From CAZAMP01 sp964486455 (lineage in GTDB: Bacteria > Eisenbacteria > RBG-16-71-46 > CAZAMP01), in NCBI GenBank assembly GCA_964486455.1, contig CAZAMP010000007.1, positions 42,934-106,933 on the forward strand: a stretch of DNA of 64,000 nucleotides. The letters run 5' to 3'. Position 1 is the stretch's first letter. The number at the start of each line of letters is the position of its first letter. The notes beneath the pieces are model-generated. The model was not told the origin of the DNA and searched no databases. It saw only the letters and a program-made list of their open reading frames with translations. Shown one piece after another: positions 1-9,032 of this stretch. The translations under genes and the position numbers were made by a program.

Positions 1-612
1 CGCTTCGTGGGGATCAACGACGGCGAGACCTTCGAGGTGGATACGCCGATCCCGGTTCGCGTGATAGCAACGAACTACGGGCTGAACGATGAGTCCGGCG
101 TGGAGCTGCATCTCGCCGGCGATGCCGGGAGCGACATGGCCATCGTGGATCTCGACTTCGCCGAGCTGGATTCCACCACATTCGTCGAGGATTGGCTCCC
201 CGGCACGGTCGGCTCCTATACGCTCACGGCGTGGACCGAGATGGCCGGCGACGCGGACGCGACGAACGATACGATCTCGGTAACCTTCGATGTGACACCG
301 GTCGTCGGGGTCCCGAATGCCGGCGACCCCGCTGGCCCGATCAGCCTGGTGAGGGCAACTCCGAACCCATTCCAGGCGTCGGTCGTGATCCACTTCAATC
401 TCGAAACCGACAGTGGTGTCATGCTCGAGCTGTTCGACCTGAACGGGCGGCTCGTGCGACGAATAGATGCCGGGCGACCAGCCGCGGGCAACGGGACGAT
501 CGCATGGGACGGTCGGGACACTGACGGCCGAACCGTCGCGCCGGGTCTCTATCCGTATCGGTTGAGCGCCGGGAACCAGGCGAGTAGCGGGAAGATCGTC
601 AAGGTGAGGTAA
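1..612 (+). CDS. Secreted protein with FlgD-like C-terminal sorting domain (5' truncated)
   Basis: The frame is open from base 1, so the true start lies outside the window. The first ~95 visible residues look like a CARDB-type beta-sandwich (hydrophobic strands alternating with Asp/Thr-rich turns). The last ~85 residues are a FlgD-like/type IX-type sorting domain: an ATPNPF strand, a LFDLNGRLVRRID strand, AWDGRDTDGR, and the tail GKIVKVR. Such domains sit at the C terminus of surface or secreted proteins and are used for export or anchoring. The role of the missing N-terminal part cannot be judged. The gene ends 36 bases before the next gene on the same strand. Confidence 0.8.
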   Translation, partial: RFVGINDGETFEVDTPIPVRVIATNYGLNDESGVELHLAGDAGSDMAIVDLDFAELDSTTFVEDWLPGTVGSYTLTAWTEMAGDADATNDTISVTFDVTPVVGVPNAGDPAGPISLVRATPNPFQASVVIHFNLETDSGVMLELFDLNGRLVRRIDAGRPAAGNGTIAWDGRDTDGRTVAPGLYPYRLSAGNQASSGKIVKVR

Positions 613-647
613 GGATTGAGGAATCGGGGCGTTGGGAGGAGACGAAG

Positions 648-1451
648 ATGAAACGGATCATCGGCCTCGCGGTTTTGTGCTTCATCTGTGTTTCCGGCGT
701 GGCCGGCGGCCAAACTCAACTCCGGCACGCCTGGGCGGCCGCCGAAGCCGGCGACGGATATGACAAGCTCGTCGAGCTTGACAGCCTGGAGGTCTACACG
801 GGAGGAATCTTCGTCTCTGTGGAGGGTGGCATAAACGCCTGCATTCAAGGCCACGGGGCCATCCTCGATCTCATGGCATCGAACATCTACGTGTCGGGAA
901 TCGGCAATCACCTGGACATCAACGGCTGCGTGATCATGAATGGGGGAAATCTATCCACTGGCGCTGGGCTCTACTACGACGACTATGGCAGCGGTCACGT
1001 CAGCAACTGTGTGTTCTACGGAAACCGCACCGGACTTCAGATGGAGGGCGTCGTCGTGGCCGACAGCAGCAGCATCTGCAACTGCATTTTCATGGAAAAC
1101 TCGGAGTGGGGTGCCATTCTCGATGACGAGGACACGCCACCCCTATTCAACTGTGCGGCCTGGATCAACGCCGCCGGAGATTACGCACTCTGGTGCGGCT
1201 GCGATACCACCGACCCGTTTGACTACTACCCCAACCCCGCGGACAACTGCCTGGTGGATGATCCGGATTTCGTGAACCCGTCGACCGATCCGAGTACGTG
1301 CGACTTCCATCTGAATGAGGAGAGCCCCTGCATCGGCGCCGGCGACCCGCTGGGCACCGACATCGGGGCCTATCAGGAGTGGGCGGTGCCGACGCGCCCG
1401 AGCAGCTGGGGACGCATCAAAGGGATGTACCGAGGCAACGGGAGCCGCTAA
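648..1451 (+). CDS. Secreted right-handed beta-helix-like protein
   Basis: 267 residues. The N terminus is a classic signal peptide (MKRIIGLAVLCFICVSGVAGG), so the protein is exported. The body has repeating short strands of the kind seen in parallel beta-helix (Pbl/NosD-like) proteins: I.GNHLDINGCVIMNGG, HVSNCVFYGNRTGLQM, SSICNCIFMENSEWGAI, LFNCAAWINAAGDYAL. The end, SPCIGAGDP.GTDIGAYQEW, is the usual closing motif of secreted beta-helix repeat proteins. There is no FlgD tail, unlike the preceding gene. The ATG is supported by GGGAGGAG six bases upstream. The stop codon directly abuts the stop of the convergent next gene. Substrate or ligand is unknown. Confidence 0.75.
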   Translation: MKRIIGLAVLCFICVSGVAGGQTQLRHAWAAAEAGDGYDKLVELDSLEVYTGGIFVSVEGGINACIQGHGAILDLMASNIYVSGIGNHLDINGCVIMNGGNLSTGAGLYYDDYGSGHVSNCVFYGNRTGLQMEGVVVADSSSICNCIFMENSEWGAILDDEDTPPLFNCAAWINAAGDYALWCGCDTTDPFDYYPNPADNCLVDDPDFVNPSTDPSTCDFHLNEESPCIGAGDPLGTDIGAYQEWAVPTRPSSWGRIKGMYRGNGSR

Positions 1452-2942
1452 TCAAAAGCGTGCGCGGGCGGAGACCGACGTGATCGTCGCGTCACTCTCG
1501 TCCAGATCGATCTGATCCTCGCGGATCACCTGGTGGAGTATCGATAACCGAAGCTCGTCCAGCGTGAACGAAAGCTCCCCGAGCCCGATCCAGCGCTCTC
1601 CCGACCGGTAGTCGCAATCGCATCCCGATTCCCGCACGATATCCGTGCGCTCGAACTGCGCTCCCGCGAGGATCTGCCATCCCTTGCCCATCTCCGCCGA
1701 CACCTGGAAGCTCGCCGTGAGCTCGCTGTCGAGGAGCGTGAGATCTTGGGGATCGGCTGACTCCGGCTCGATAGGCTCGAGCCGCCGGACGAACGTGTCA
1801 ACGGTTAGCGGGCCGCGCTCGGCGGTCACGCGCGCACGTAAGCCGGAGCGGTTGCCCAGGTAGGTGAGCGCGCTGTACGGCGCCGAGAAATGCTCCTCGA
1901 ATCGAAGATAGGCAAGCCGTACACCGATCGTGCGCGCCGCGAGCACCGCGTGCGCGGTGGCGCGGAAGCCGTTCGACCATCGCGTGCGTGAGGCGTCCCC
2001 ACGGTGATCGTCGCGCTGCGCGGTCCGCAGCCACTCACCCTCGAGCGTTGCGAACCGGGCGATCGGAACACGGGCGTCCAGTCCGAACGCCGTGTTCATC
2101 ATCGCGAAGCAGAGCGGATCTGTTTCGACGGTCGGGCAACCCGGGTTGCGGGGATCGTCGCGGACGTGCATGACCGTGGCGCCGACACGACGAAACGTCA
2201 AGCTCGCGTCGTGGAGCTGAGAGTAGACGGCGCGACCGGCGTAGAGGTCTTGGTGGTGCTGAAAGGTGTCCTCGTCGAAGATCGGAAGCCCGGGAACCCT
2301 ATCGAGCGTCGCTTCCTTGGGCCGCGCGTAGAGAACGGTCCAATCGAGACCCTCCCCTACGGTGCCGCCGGCTCGCGCGCCTTCAAAGGTGAGATCGGGC
2401 CCGGGCTCCTCGAGGCTTTCGATCAGGACCGCGGCCGTGGTTCCCCCGCAGACGCCGCACGCCCGTTGCGTCCCGCCGAGCGCGATATCGGCCATGTCCC
2501 AGCGCATGAGCGTGAGCGGCGTGAAGTGAACGTCGTAGTAGCCGATGCGGCCGTGAACGTTGCCGTATCGCATCGCGACGAACGCGCTACCCTCCGGGCG
2601 AGAGAAATAGTGCGGGCCCAGGAGCAGTACGTTATCCGGTTCGTTGCTGACGCGAAGAAGACCGCCCGCGGTGACGTGCCGATTGACCTGTCCCTCGACC
2701 GTGAGGAAGAACCGGTGGAAGAACGAGGTCTGGGGTTTGAGCGCTTCCCCGTAGATCCCGGTGAGAGAGGGCCCGTCAACATCGACCTGGAGCCAGCGCG
2801 CGCGGACGTCGCCAGTAACCGTGATCCGGTCGTCGATCCCCGCGGCCGCATCGTTCGGGATCACGTTGCCGGCGACCACGAGGAACGTGAACGCGAGGAT
2901 CGCCATGAGGACAGCATGCGTGCTGGGCGACCGCCTACTCAT
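1452..2942 (-). CDS. Probable outer-membrane beta-barrel protein
   Basis: About 496 residues from the ATG at 2942. An in-frame upstream start would add 34 Arg/Ser-rich residues inside the preceding gene and is unlikely. A signal-peptide-like segment (AVLMAILAFTFLVVAGNVI) is followed by alternating polar/hydrophobic strands rich in Arg, Tyr and Trp, and the last residue is Phe (SARARF), as in outer-membrane barrels. A Cys pair CGVCGG lies mid-protein, and Cys pairs also occur near the C terminus (ESGCDCDY). The start codon overlaps the end of the upstream TlpA-like gene by 8 bases, so the two are probably cotranslated; that suggests, but does not prove, a shared periplasmic or outer-membrane role. 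No specific family recognised. Confidence 0.6.
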   Translation of the reverse strand: MSRRSPSTHAVLMAILAFTFLVVAGNVIPNDAAAGIDDRITVTGDVRARWLQVDVDGPSLTGIYGEALKPQTSFFHRFFLTVEGQVNRHVTAGGLLRVSNEPDNVLLLGPHYFSRPEGSAFVAMRYGNVHGRIGYYDVHFTPLTLMRWDMADIALGGTQRACGVCGGTTAAVLIESLEEPGPDLTFEGARAGGTVGEGLDWTVLYARPKEATLDRVPGLPIFDEDTFQHHQDLYAGRAVYSQLHDASLTFRRVGATVMHVRDDPRNPGCPTVETDPLCFAMMNTAFGLDARVPIARFATLEGEWLRTAQRDDHRGDASRTRWSNGFRATAHAVLAARTIGVRLAYLRFEEHFSAPYSALTYLGNRSGLRARVTAERGPLTVDTFVRRLEPIEPESADPQDLTLLDSELTASFQVSAEMGKGWQILAGAQFERTDIVRESGCDCDYRSGERWIGLGELSFTLDELRLSILHQVIREDQIDLDESDATITSVSARARF

Positions 2943-3492
2943 CGTCCGTCTCCGCGGCCTCACGAGCGTCGGCGATCTCGAGCGCGCTCGTCCAGATCGA
3001 GTCGATCGACTCGGGATGATCATAGTGGACGAGATGGACGACACCTTTGCCGTCGATCAGAAAGCAACTGAAGCTCAGGTTCCCCGCCGACATCGCCTTC
3101 GCGACTGAGCCGGACGCATCCCAGAGATTCAGGAAGGTGAGCTTCGTGCCTTTCACGAGCCGCCGGGCGTCCCCGATCTTCTCGTCGTCATTCACAATTC
3201 CGACGACGTGAAACGGAAGGGAGTCGGCCCGCGACGCGTGCCGCCCCATCTTCACCACATCCGCCATGCAATCCGGGCAGTTCGTGTTCCAGAGGATGAG
3301 AAGCGACCAGCCGTTGGCGGCGAAGAGCGAGTCGGAGGCGAACGAGCCGTTCCCGTGGAGATCGGGCAAACGGAACGAGGGTGCGGTGTCCCCCTCGTTC
3401 AATGCCCAGGCGACGGTCCCAGACAGCATCGTCAGCGAGACGAGTGCCGCGAAGACCCCGACCAAGAGGGTGATGCGATATCCCGACTTCAT
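2935..3492 (-). CDS. TlpA/ResA-like thioredoxin-fold redoxin, membrane-anchored
   Basis: 185 residues. The N-terminal hydrophobic segment (residues 7-30) is a signal anchor or signal peptide, placing the domain in the periplasm. The redoxin core follows: GDTAPSFRLPDLHG, then a strand and the active-site NTNCPDCMADV (CPDC, Cys 72 and 75), then VVGIVNDD, FLNLWD and SCFLIDGKGVVHLVHYDHP. The family catalyses thiol-disulfide exchange, often in cytochrome c maturation or stress protection. The downstream barrel gene overlaps by 8 bases. ATG at 3492. The exact partner is unknown. Confidence 0.8.
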   Translation of the reverse strand: MKSGYRITLLVGVFAALVSLTMLSGTVAWALNEGDTAPSFRLPDLHGNGSFASDSLFAANGWSLLILWNTNCPDCMADVVKMGRHASRADSLPFHVVGIVNDDEKIGDARRLVKGTKLTFLNLWDASGSVAKAMSAGNLSFSCFLIDGKGVVHLVHYDHPESIDSIWTSALEIADAREAAETDDE

Positions 3493-3584
3493 AGCACACT
3501 CCTACGCAAAGCATAGCGGGCGCGTGATCCATGTCAATGGATCTGCTAGCATGCCGCATCATTGATCCATCACCGGGCCTGAAC

Positions 3585-4148
3585 ATGAAGTTACTCATCG
3601 TCACAGCATCGAGCACCGGCGCACGCGCCGACAGTCGAACGGACGCGCTCATCGAGTCGTATCGATCGCGCGGCCATGACGTCGCGCGCGAGAATTCGGG
3701 TCGAGCGGCGGGCGCGATCATCAAGGACAACTGGTTTGATCTCGTCGTCGAGGATCTCACCGACGATCCGCTCCATGTGGCGAAGTGGGTGAAGCGGCGC
3801 CCGGTCCTCGTGCTTCCTCCAGATCTCTTCCCGGGTTCGTCTGCCGGGCACGCCGCACCGGACTACCTCGGCTCGGGGTTCGTGGCGAAGCGGCGCGCCC
3901 GCTGTTACCGGAACTGCTTCTTCGTCGTCCCGGATGAGCCGGGCGCCGGGGCGCTCGTGTCGTTCGGCGTTGAGTCCGAACGGATCCAGGCCATCGAACC
4001 GATGCTCGGCCGCCTCACGGGCCCCTCCACCGACGCACTCCCGGCGCCGGCGCTCGATGAGACCAACGCCGCGCGCTGGCGCCAGGTGATGGAAGGCGTT
4101 TACGAGTTCAGCCTCGAGATCATCGAGAATCACCGCGCGTGGTACTAG
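3585..4148 (+). CDS. Hypothetical protein, possibly a short glycosyltransferase-like fold
   Basis: 188 residues from the ATG at 3585; an upstream ATG at 3531 adds 18 unlikely residues. The start MKLLIVTASSTGARADSRTD with RSRGHDV resembles the first Rossmann strand and helix of GT-B glycosyltransferases. The later GVESERIQAIEPMLG resembles the linker into the second GT domain, and WRQVMEGVYEFSLEII the C-terminal helix. The protein is half the normal GT-B length and no sugar-nucleotide site is clear, so this is a weak structural impression. It is a single gene between divergent and convergent neighbours, followed by a strong GC hairpin. Confidence 0.55.
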   Translation: MKLLIVTASSTGARADSRTDALIESYRSRGHDVARENSGRAAGAIIKDNWFDLVVEDLTDDPLHVAKWVKRRPVLVLPPDLFPGSSAGHAAPDYLGSGFVAKRRARCYRNCFFVVPDEPGAGALVSFGVESERIQAIEPMLGRLTGPSTDALPAPALDETNAARWRQVMEGVYEFSLEIIENHRAWY

Positions 4149-4208
4149 GCCGGCTTTGCCAGCTCCCCATCCCCTGGCCTCAAGAAGCTTCGCATGTGCG
4201 AACGGGAA

Positions 4209-4230
4209 GGGGGCGGTGAGCACCGCCCCC
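4209..4230. terminator. GC-rich hairpin between convergent genes
   Basis: A perfect 10-base inverted repeat (GGGGGCGGTG / CACCGCCCCC) with a 2-base centre lies between two genes that converge (stops at 4148 and 4267). It lacks a strong T-run on either side, so it is a terminator-like hairpin rather than a textbook intrinsic terminator. Confidence 0.55.
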
Positions 4231-4266
4231 TCCATGGAATAGCTCTCTTGTCTCAGCCACTTCCCG

Positions 4267-6336
4267 CTAGTTCACGCGAACGATCTTGCCCGACTCCTCA
4301 TACCCGGGACCGCTGAGACGGAATACGTACACACCCGCCGGCATCGCGATGCCGCGATCGTCGGTCCCGTCCCAGCTGACACTTCCAGCCCCGGCGTCGA
4401 GCTTCCCGCTGAACAGAGTGCGCACCAGTGCGCCGTTCGGCGAGAAGACACGGATGGTCGCCTCACCCGCGGACGGCACTGAATAGCCCACGACCGACGA
4501 CGATCGGAACGGATTCGGAGTGGCCACCAGGAACAGCGTTGCAGGCGCGATGCTCGGGCCCTCGACGCTCACGACACCTGTCGGATCGGTCGTCGTGAAC
4601 CTGATGGCTCGGCCATCGACGAGGCCGTGCGCGCCGCCGTTCAACACGCCGTTGTAGACGTACTCGAGCCCGATCGTCCCCGTGTTGTTCTCCATTCCCA
4701 CGCTGCATTGATCCGGGAGACTCACGGTTTTGTATTGAACGATGATCTCTCCGTCACCCGTGGGCGTGGGATAGTGGGCAGGGTCAAAGAAAATGAACTG
4801 GAACGTCTCGGGAAGTCCCTCGTCGTTGGGATCGGCATGCTCCACGCCGCTGAACTCGATGACGAACCGGTCGTTCGCTTCGTCGAAGTACGTGTAGACC
4901 TGGCCACTTCCCTCGGCGGTTGGGTTCAGGTCGGCCCAGAACCCGGCAACGATTCGATTCGGGCCCTCCGAATTGGGGAACCCCGTGTTGGGAATGCCCA
5001 AGCCGCCTACGATTCCCATGCCGACGAAGCCGTTCGAGTGGAGCGTGATCCGATTGAAGGAGTCCCCGTAGTAGCTGAAGTCGAAGGGGAGAAATGGCGC
5101 GGCTCCTTGATTGTCGCCCAGCGTGACCAAGTCGCCGGATCCGCCCAGGTTCGGATCGATCTCGATCCAGTCGTACACAGGTGCGGTCGGATAGTCGTCC
5201 ACATCTTCATAGGCGTAGTAGCCGTAGGCATCGTGACCGATCGGGTGTCCGGGCGATCCGGAGCGTACGAAGATGTGAAAGTCGTCCTGATATGCGCGGC
5301 CGTTTGCGTTCACGGTCAGCGTGATCTCGGCCTTGTATCCCCACGGCGCCGACTCGACAAATGAAACGGTGAACGGGTCGGCACTGTTCTCCCCGCTACC
5401 GCCTGACGGAATGTCGGGCCAGCTTCCGGACGCATCCTCAATGGTCAGGTACTCGTCATCGGTCGTGAGCGTGCCGGTGATGTCCGTTCCGGGTCCGATG
5501 TTGAGATTGGAGAGCAGCAGTGTGATCTCGGCGGATTCCCCGGGGTCGAAATAGCCGTTGCCGTCTCCTCCGGCGGAGTCGTCCACCGATTGGCCATCCA
5601 CGACAAACTGCGGATCGTCCAACCTGAAGTAGACGCGACCCGCTTGGTACACCTCTTTGGTGTTGTCGTTTTGGATGAACACAACGCACTGCAGCTCATC
5701 CTCGACCCACTCCGGATGATAGGTGAATGTCTCCGTCCGTATCTCCGGCACACCCGGCGCGAAGGTGGTCTCTTCGCCATACACATCGGGGAAGAAGTCA
5801 CGCATCGTGTGGTTTTGTGGGTTGTCGTTGTATACGAGCCCGTCCTCCAGGATCACGAAGTGCAGCGTTCCGGTTACCGGCGTGCCTGTGTCGTTCGTGA
5901 TCTCGGCGGTGATCGTGCCCGTCGTGTCGGTCAACATCTCACCTGTGACGATCAGCTCGAGCGGGCTCTCGACTTCATAGCGACTGAGCATCATCGATTC
6001 CCAGGGGAGACTGTGCTCGCCGTCGATGATGCCGTCGATGTAGACGTGCGGGGTGTAGTCCGCGCCGTAGTACTCAACTCGGTGAGTGTTCTCGTCGACG
6101 TTGTGCAGATAGTAGGGGTCTGAGCTACTCGGCCACCACGCGTGGTAGCTCAGGACGATCGTTTCGCGCGGATAGGCTTCTGCGATTCCGTCCAGCACAC
6201 GGCTGGATGCGACGCAGCCGCCTCACGCCACGTTGGTCATGTACTCGATGAGAACCATGCGCTGCGCGGCCCCGGCCGACATGGCTGTCGCGGCAAGGAG
6301 CGCGAGGGAGAGCCCGATGACGATGTGGCGATTCAT
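4267..6336 (-). CDS. Omp28-like secreted thioredoxin-fold protein with FlgD tail; candidate selenoprotein (in-frame UGA at Sec38)
   Basis: Read from the ATG at 6336 (GGAGGAGG eight bases upstream) the product is 689 residues, but codon 38 is TGA (6225-6223). Upstream of it is a complete signal peptide (IVIGLSLALLAATAMSAGAAQ) and the thioredoxin-like strand MVLIEYMTNVA. Directly after it comes GGCVASSRVLDGIAEAYP and hundreds of residues in the same frame, including YTPHVYIDG, as in Omp28-related proteins. The UGA replaces the first Cys of a CxxC motif (U-G-G-C), the classic position for selenocysteine, and a SECIS-like hairpin follows. The middle has beta-sandwich domains; the C terminus is a FlgD-like sorting domain (ATPNPF, VFSPNGALVRTLF, GKIVRVN). 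Alternatives: a nonsense mutation or sequencing error (TGC to TGA), with a GTG start at 6198 that would lose signal and active site. No Sec machinery genes are in the window. Confidence 0.75.
6191..6225 (-). promoter_or_regulatory. Candidate bacterial SECIS element after in-frame UGA
   Basis: On the minus strand, UGA (6225-6223) is followed by 15 bases and then a perfect 6-bp stem, UCCAGC (6207-6202) / GCUGGA (6196-6191), closing a 5-base loop CGUGU. The apical loop begins 21 bases after the UGA and has G as its second base. Known bacterial SECIS elements lie immediately downstream of the UGA within the coding region, with a short upper stem, an apical loop roughly 16-37 bases away, and a G near the loop start. 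The match is geometric; covariation is untested. Confidence 0.6.
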
Positions 6337-6398
6337 TGGTGGACCTCCTCCAGGTAGCTACCCTAAGGGGAATACTCCGATCCGGATGTCATATTATC

Positions 6399-6898
6399 TC
6401 ACGCCCGCCAATCGTGGACAACTCCGCCCCAGTGACCCGTGCAGACCGTGTGGGCGACTCTTAACAGAAAATGCCGAGCCCAAGCGTTGTCGCTTACGTC
6501 CGCCGAGGGCTGGAGACCGAAGGCTCGACACCGAAGGACGAAAGCGCAGGGCGGACGGTTGAATGCAGGTGGCTGAGTCGGCTCAAGCAAGCAAGTGCGC
6601 CTCCGAGCCCTACGTCAACGAGCGAAGCACCGGGCGACATGCCTCGCCCCGACCACACCCTCCTGCCGCGCGAGGGTGGCCGGTTTTCCGAAAGGCGACT
6701 TCGCAGGAGCGAGGCGAAGATCACCCGCCGAGGGCTTGCGGCCGGAGGCTCTGCGCCGAAGGCGCAAGGGCGACGGTGGAAAGCCCTCGGTGGGAAGCTG
6801 AGCCGAGCGGGCGAGGAGCCGACGGAAGGTCGGCCATCCTCGCGCGGCACACGGACGCGTGGACCGGCTAGAAGCAAGACGTCCGGGGAAGAGCGAGG
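6399..6898. repeat. Non-coding 500-bp region with degenerate direct and inverted repeats
   Basis: No credible gene lies here; open frames on both strands are Arg/Pro/Ser-rich GC artefacts. Two 77-base imperfect direct copies occur at 6501-6577 and 6726-6802 (225-base offset), both starting CGCCGAGGGCT, sharing the blocks GGCTC and CCGAAGG, and ending GCTGAG. A 15-base inverted repeat with one mismatch joins 6668-6682 to 6831-6845. The block lies between the transglycosylase gene (ends 6899) and the Omp28-like gene. It may be a dispersed family repeat or a structured RNA. Confidence 0.55.
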
Positions 6899-8689
6899 CT
6901 AGTTGAGATAGAGCGTTAAGCGATCCCCGGGATGGATCAGCGACGAACGACTCCCCATCCCGTTCCACTGGCGGATGTTTCGCACCGTGGTCCCGTAACG
7001 CGACGCGATGTCCCACAACGTCTCGCCATGCGCGACGCGATGCACGACCGCCTCGCCCACCGAGAGCGTACGAACGGTGAGCTTCTGCCCGGGCCGAAGC
7101 AGGTTCTTCCCGCCGAGCTGCCCGTTGAGGGAGCGAAGCGTGGTGACCGTGAGGCCGTACTGCCGCGCAATCGACCACAAGCTCTCGCCGCGGCGGACCG
7201 TGTGAGACAGGAGACCACCCGGCTCAGGAGAGGAGCTTCGGGTCGGCTTGGCCTTCGCCGGCGCCGGCGCCGGGCCGCCCGCGAAGAGCGTGAGCGTCTG
7301 GCCGGCACGCACACGATGCGCGTTCGGGATGTCATTCCACTGCTGGATGGCACGAACCGACGTTCCGTAGCGCCGTGCGATCGAACTCAACGATTCACCC
7401 CGACGGATGCGATGAGTAACCCGTTCCCCTGGCGCGAGAAGCGATGCGAGCGCATCGCTCGGGTCCCATCGCCCACTCGGAATGAGAACCGTCTTCCCTT
7501 GGCGGATCATCGTCCGCCGACCCATGCCGTTCGCCTGCTGAATCGCGGAGACCGTGGTCCCGTAGCGCATGGCGAGATGCGAGAGCGTCTCCCCGCGCCC
7601 AACGACGTGACGCTGGTAAAGCATGCGATCCTCAGGCGGGATCGCCGCCAACGCCGTGGCGAACTGCTCCTTCGAGCCGGTTGGGATTCGAATCTCATAC
7701 GGATGATGCCCGGGGGGCGTCTGAGACGCGAGGAGCGCCGGATTGAGCGCGCGAATGACGCTGGACGGCACGCTTGCGCACTCGGCGATCACGTCGACGT
7801 GCGTCACGCTTTCGACCTCGATCGTATCGTACTCGATTGGATCGTCCGGATGGAACTCGAGCCCAAAGTCATCAGGCTGCTTCGAGAGGATGATCGCGGC
7901 CAGGATGGCCGGAACGTAGTTGCGGGTCTCGCGCCGGAGCATCCGCGTGCGCGCGAGTTTCCAGAAGTCGTCCGTGCCGGCGCGACGCAAGCCGCGCTTC
8001 ACTTTGCCCTCACCGGCGTTGTATGCCGCCATGGCGAGGTGCCAGTCGTCGAACAGCTCGTAGAGGTCCTTCAGGTAGTGCGCAGCAGCCCGCGTTGAGC
8101 GCTCCGGATCGAGCCGTTCATCCACGTAGGAGTTGCAGAGAAGTCCGTATCGTTTCGCCGTGCTGCGAATGAACTGCCACATCCCGATCGCGCCCGCGCG
8201 CGATCGGGCGTTGTAGCGATAGGCGCTCTCGACGTGCGCCATGTACGCGAGGTCGAGAGGCACGCCCTCCTCGATGAATACTCGCCTAATCATCGGCATC
8301 ACGAGGCCCGAACGCCGAACGGCGCGCTCGAACCAGCTCGCCTGCTTGCCGGAGTACCTGTCGATGAAAGTGAGAACGCGATCGTTCATGTCGATCGGGA
8401 CGTCGAACGTCACGACCTCTTCTTGCGCCTCGAGACGCTCACGCCCCTTGGCGAGCGAGCTGTCTGGGAGCGTCGGGATGTCTTCCAGCAATGTGTCGAG
8501 CGGAGATGCGACCGTGATGAATTCGAAGAGGCTGTCCGGGTGTGTCGCGAGCGTATCGATCTTACCGACCGGTCCGCCGGCCGACGGCTCGGAACCATCC
8601 AAGACATCGGTCGAATGTTGCACGTGCGGTGCACAACCAATCGTAAGGATGATCGCGGTGAGAGCGCAGAGGCGCCAGCCATTGATCAT
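6899..8689 (-). CDS. mltD: MltD-like lytic murein transglycosylase lipoprotein with four LysM domains
   Basis: 596 residues. A lipoprotein signal ends at lipobox TIGC (Cys19). The SLT catalytic domain spans roughly 120-275, with AHVESAYRYNARSRAGAIGM containing the catalytic Glu154, then WQF, and AAYNAGEGKV (221-230). Four LysM modules follow at about 359-403, 425-468, 495-539 and 549-594, each with a GE(T/S)L..(I/L)A.(R)YG core. The family cleaves the MurNAc-GlcNAc bond of peptidoglycan to form 1,6-anhydro ends, here from a membrane-anchored periplasmic position; LysM modules bind the glycan. Four LysM copies are more than the two of E. coli MltD. Single gene on the minus strand. Confidence 0.92.
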   Translation of the reverse strand: MINGWRLCALTAIILTIGCAPHVQHSTDVLDGSEPSAGGPVGKIDTLATHPDSLFEFITVASPLDTLLEDIPTLPDSSLAKGRERLEAQEEVVTFDVPIDMNDRVLTFIDRYSGKQASWFERAVRRSGLVMPMIRRVFIEEGVPLDLAYMAHVESAYRYNARSRAGAIGMWQFIRSTAKRYGLLCNSYVDERLDPERSTRAAAHYLKDLYELFDDWHLAMAAYNAGEGKVKRGLRRAGTDDFWKLARTRMLRRETRNYVPAILAAIILSKQPDDFGLEFHPDDPIEYDTIEVESVTHVDVIAECASVPSSVIRALNPALLASQTPPGHHPYEIRIPTGSKEQFATALAAIPPEDRMLYQRHVVGRGETLSHLAMRYGTTVSAIQQANGMGRRTMIRQGKTVLIPSGRWDPSDALASLLAPGERVTHRIRRGESLSSIARRYGTSVRAIQQWNDIPNAHRVRAGQTLTLFAGGPAPAPAKAKPTRSSSPEPGGLLSHTVRRGESLWSIARQYGLTVTTLRSLNGQLGGKNLLRPGQKLTVRTLSVGEAVVHRVAHGETLWDIASRYGTTVRNIRQWNGMGSRSSLIHPGDRLTLYLN

Positions 8690-8896
8690 GGACTCACTCC
8701 ATGGAACCCACGCGGCCCGGGATCAGACACGGGAAGCGCGGAGAGTACTTAGGGGTTTTCTCTCTGTCAAGCCGACGTCGTCGCGAGGCAAGACCGGCGA
8801 TTTCACTACTCCTCAGTCTCGGCCGCCGGTTGAGCGTTGCTTAGCCGTCGGCACGGGCTGAGTTCAGCCACCTCTCACAAATGGCTGAAAACACGC

Positions 8897-8930
8897 AAAA
8901 AAGCGAAATCCCCACCGTGCGGGTAGGGAT
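8897..8930 (-). terminator. Intrinsic terminator downstream of spoVG
   Basis: On the minus strand, ATCCCTACC / GGTGGGGAT forms a 9-bp stem (one G-U pair) with a 5-base loop, followed by TTCGC and a run of six T. It lies about 100 bases past the spoVG stop. The rest of the 343-base interval 8690-9032 holds no gene that I can support; bases 8690-8760 are presumably the promoter area of the transglycosylase. Confidence 0.7.
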
Positions 8931-9032
8931 GATTCGTATGTCGTTCTTTTCGCTGGGCTCAACTTCACTGCCAACCGGTTGTCGTGGAGAGACGACACTC
9001 GCAGTCGAACATCACACACTGACTGGCGGAAT

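Noticed and set aside
2004..3071. 355-codon open frame on the plus strand opposite the barrel gene
   Set aside because: It is the antisense shadow of the barrel protein; composition is Arg/Asp/Val-rich, typical of reverse reading in GC-rich DNA.
4267..6198. Omp28-like gene starting at GTG 6198
   Set aside because: This start would drop the signal peptide and CxxC strand, has no ribosome-binding site, and lies within the SECIS-like stem-loop. The frame clearly continues upstream to ATG 6336 across the TGA.
6471..7178. Open frames of 127-187 codons on both strands in the repeat region
   Set aside because: They are Arg/Pro/Ser-rich, overlap each other on both strands and follow the repeat pattern; none has a ribosome-binding site or known motif.
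7660..7700. tRNA T-loop-like sequence GGGATTCGAATC
   Set aside because: It lies inside the transglycosylase coding sequence and no acceptor or anticodon stem can be formed around it.
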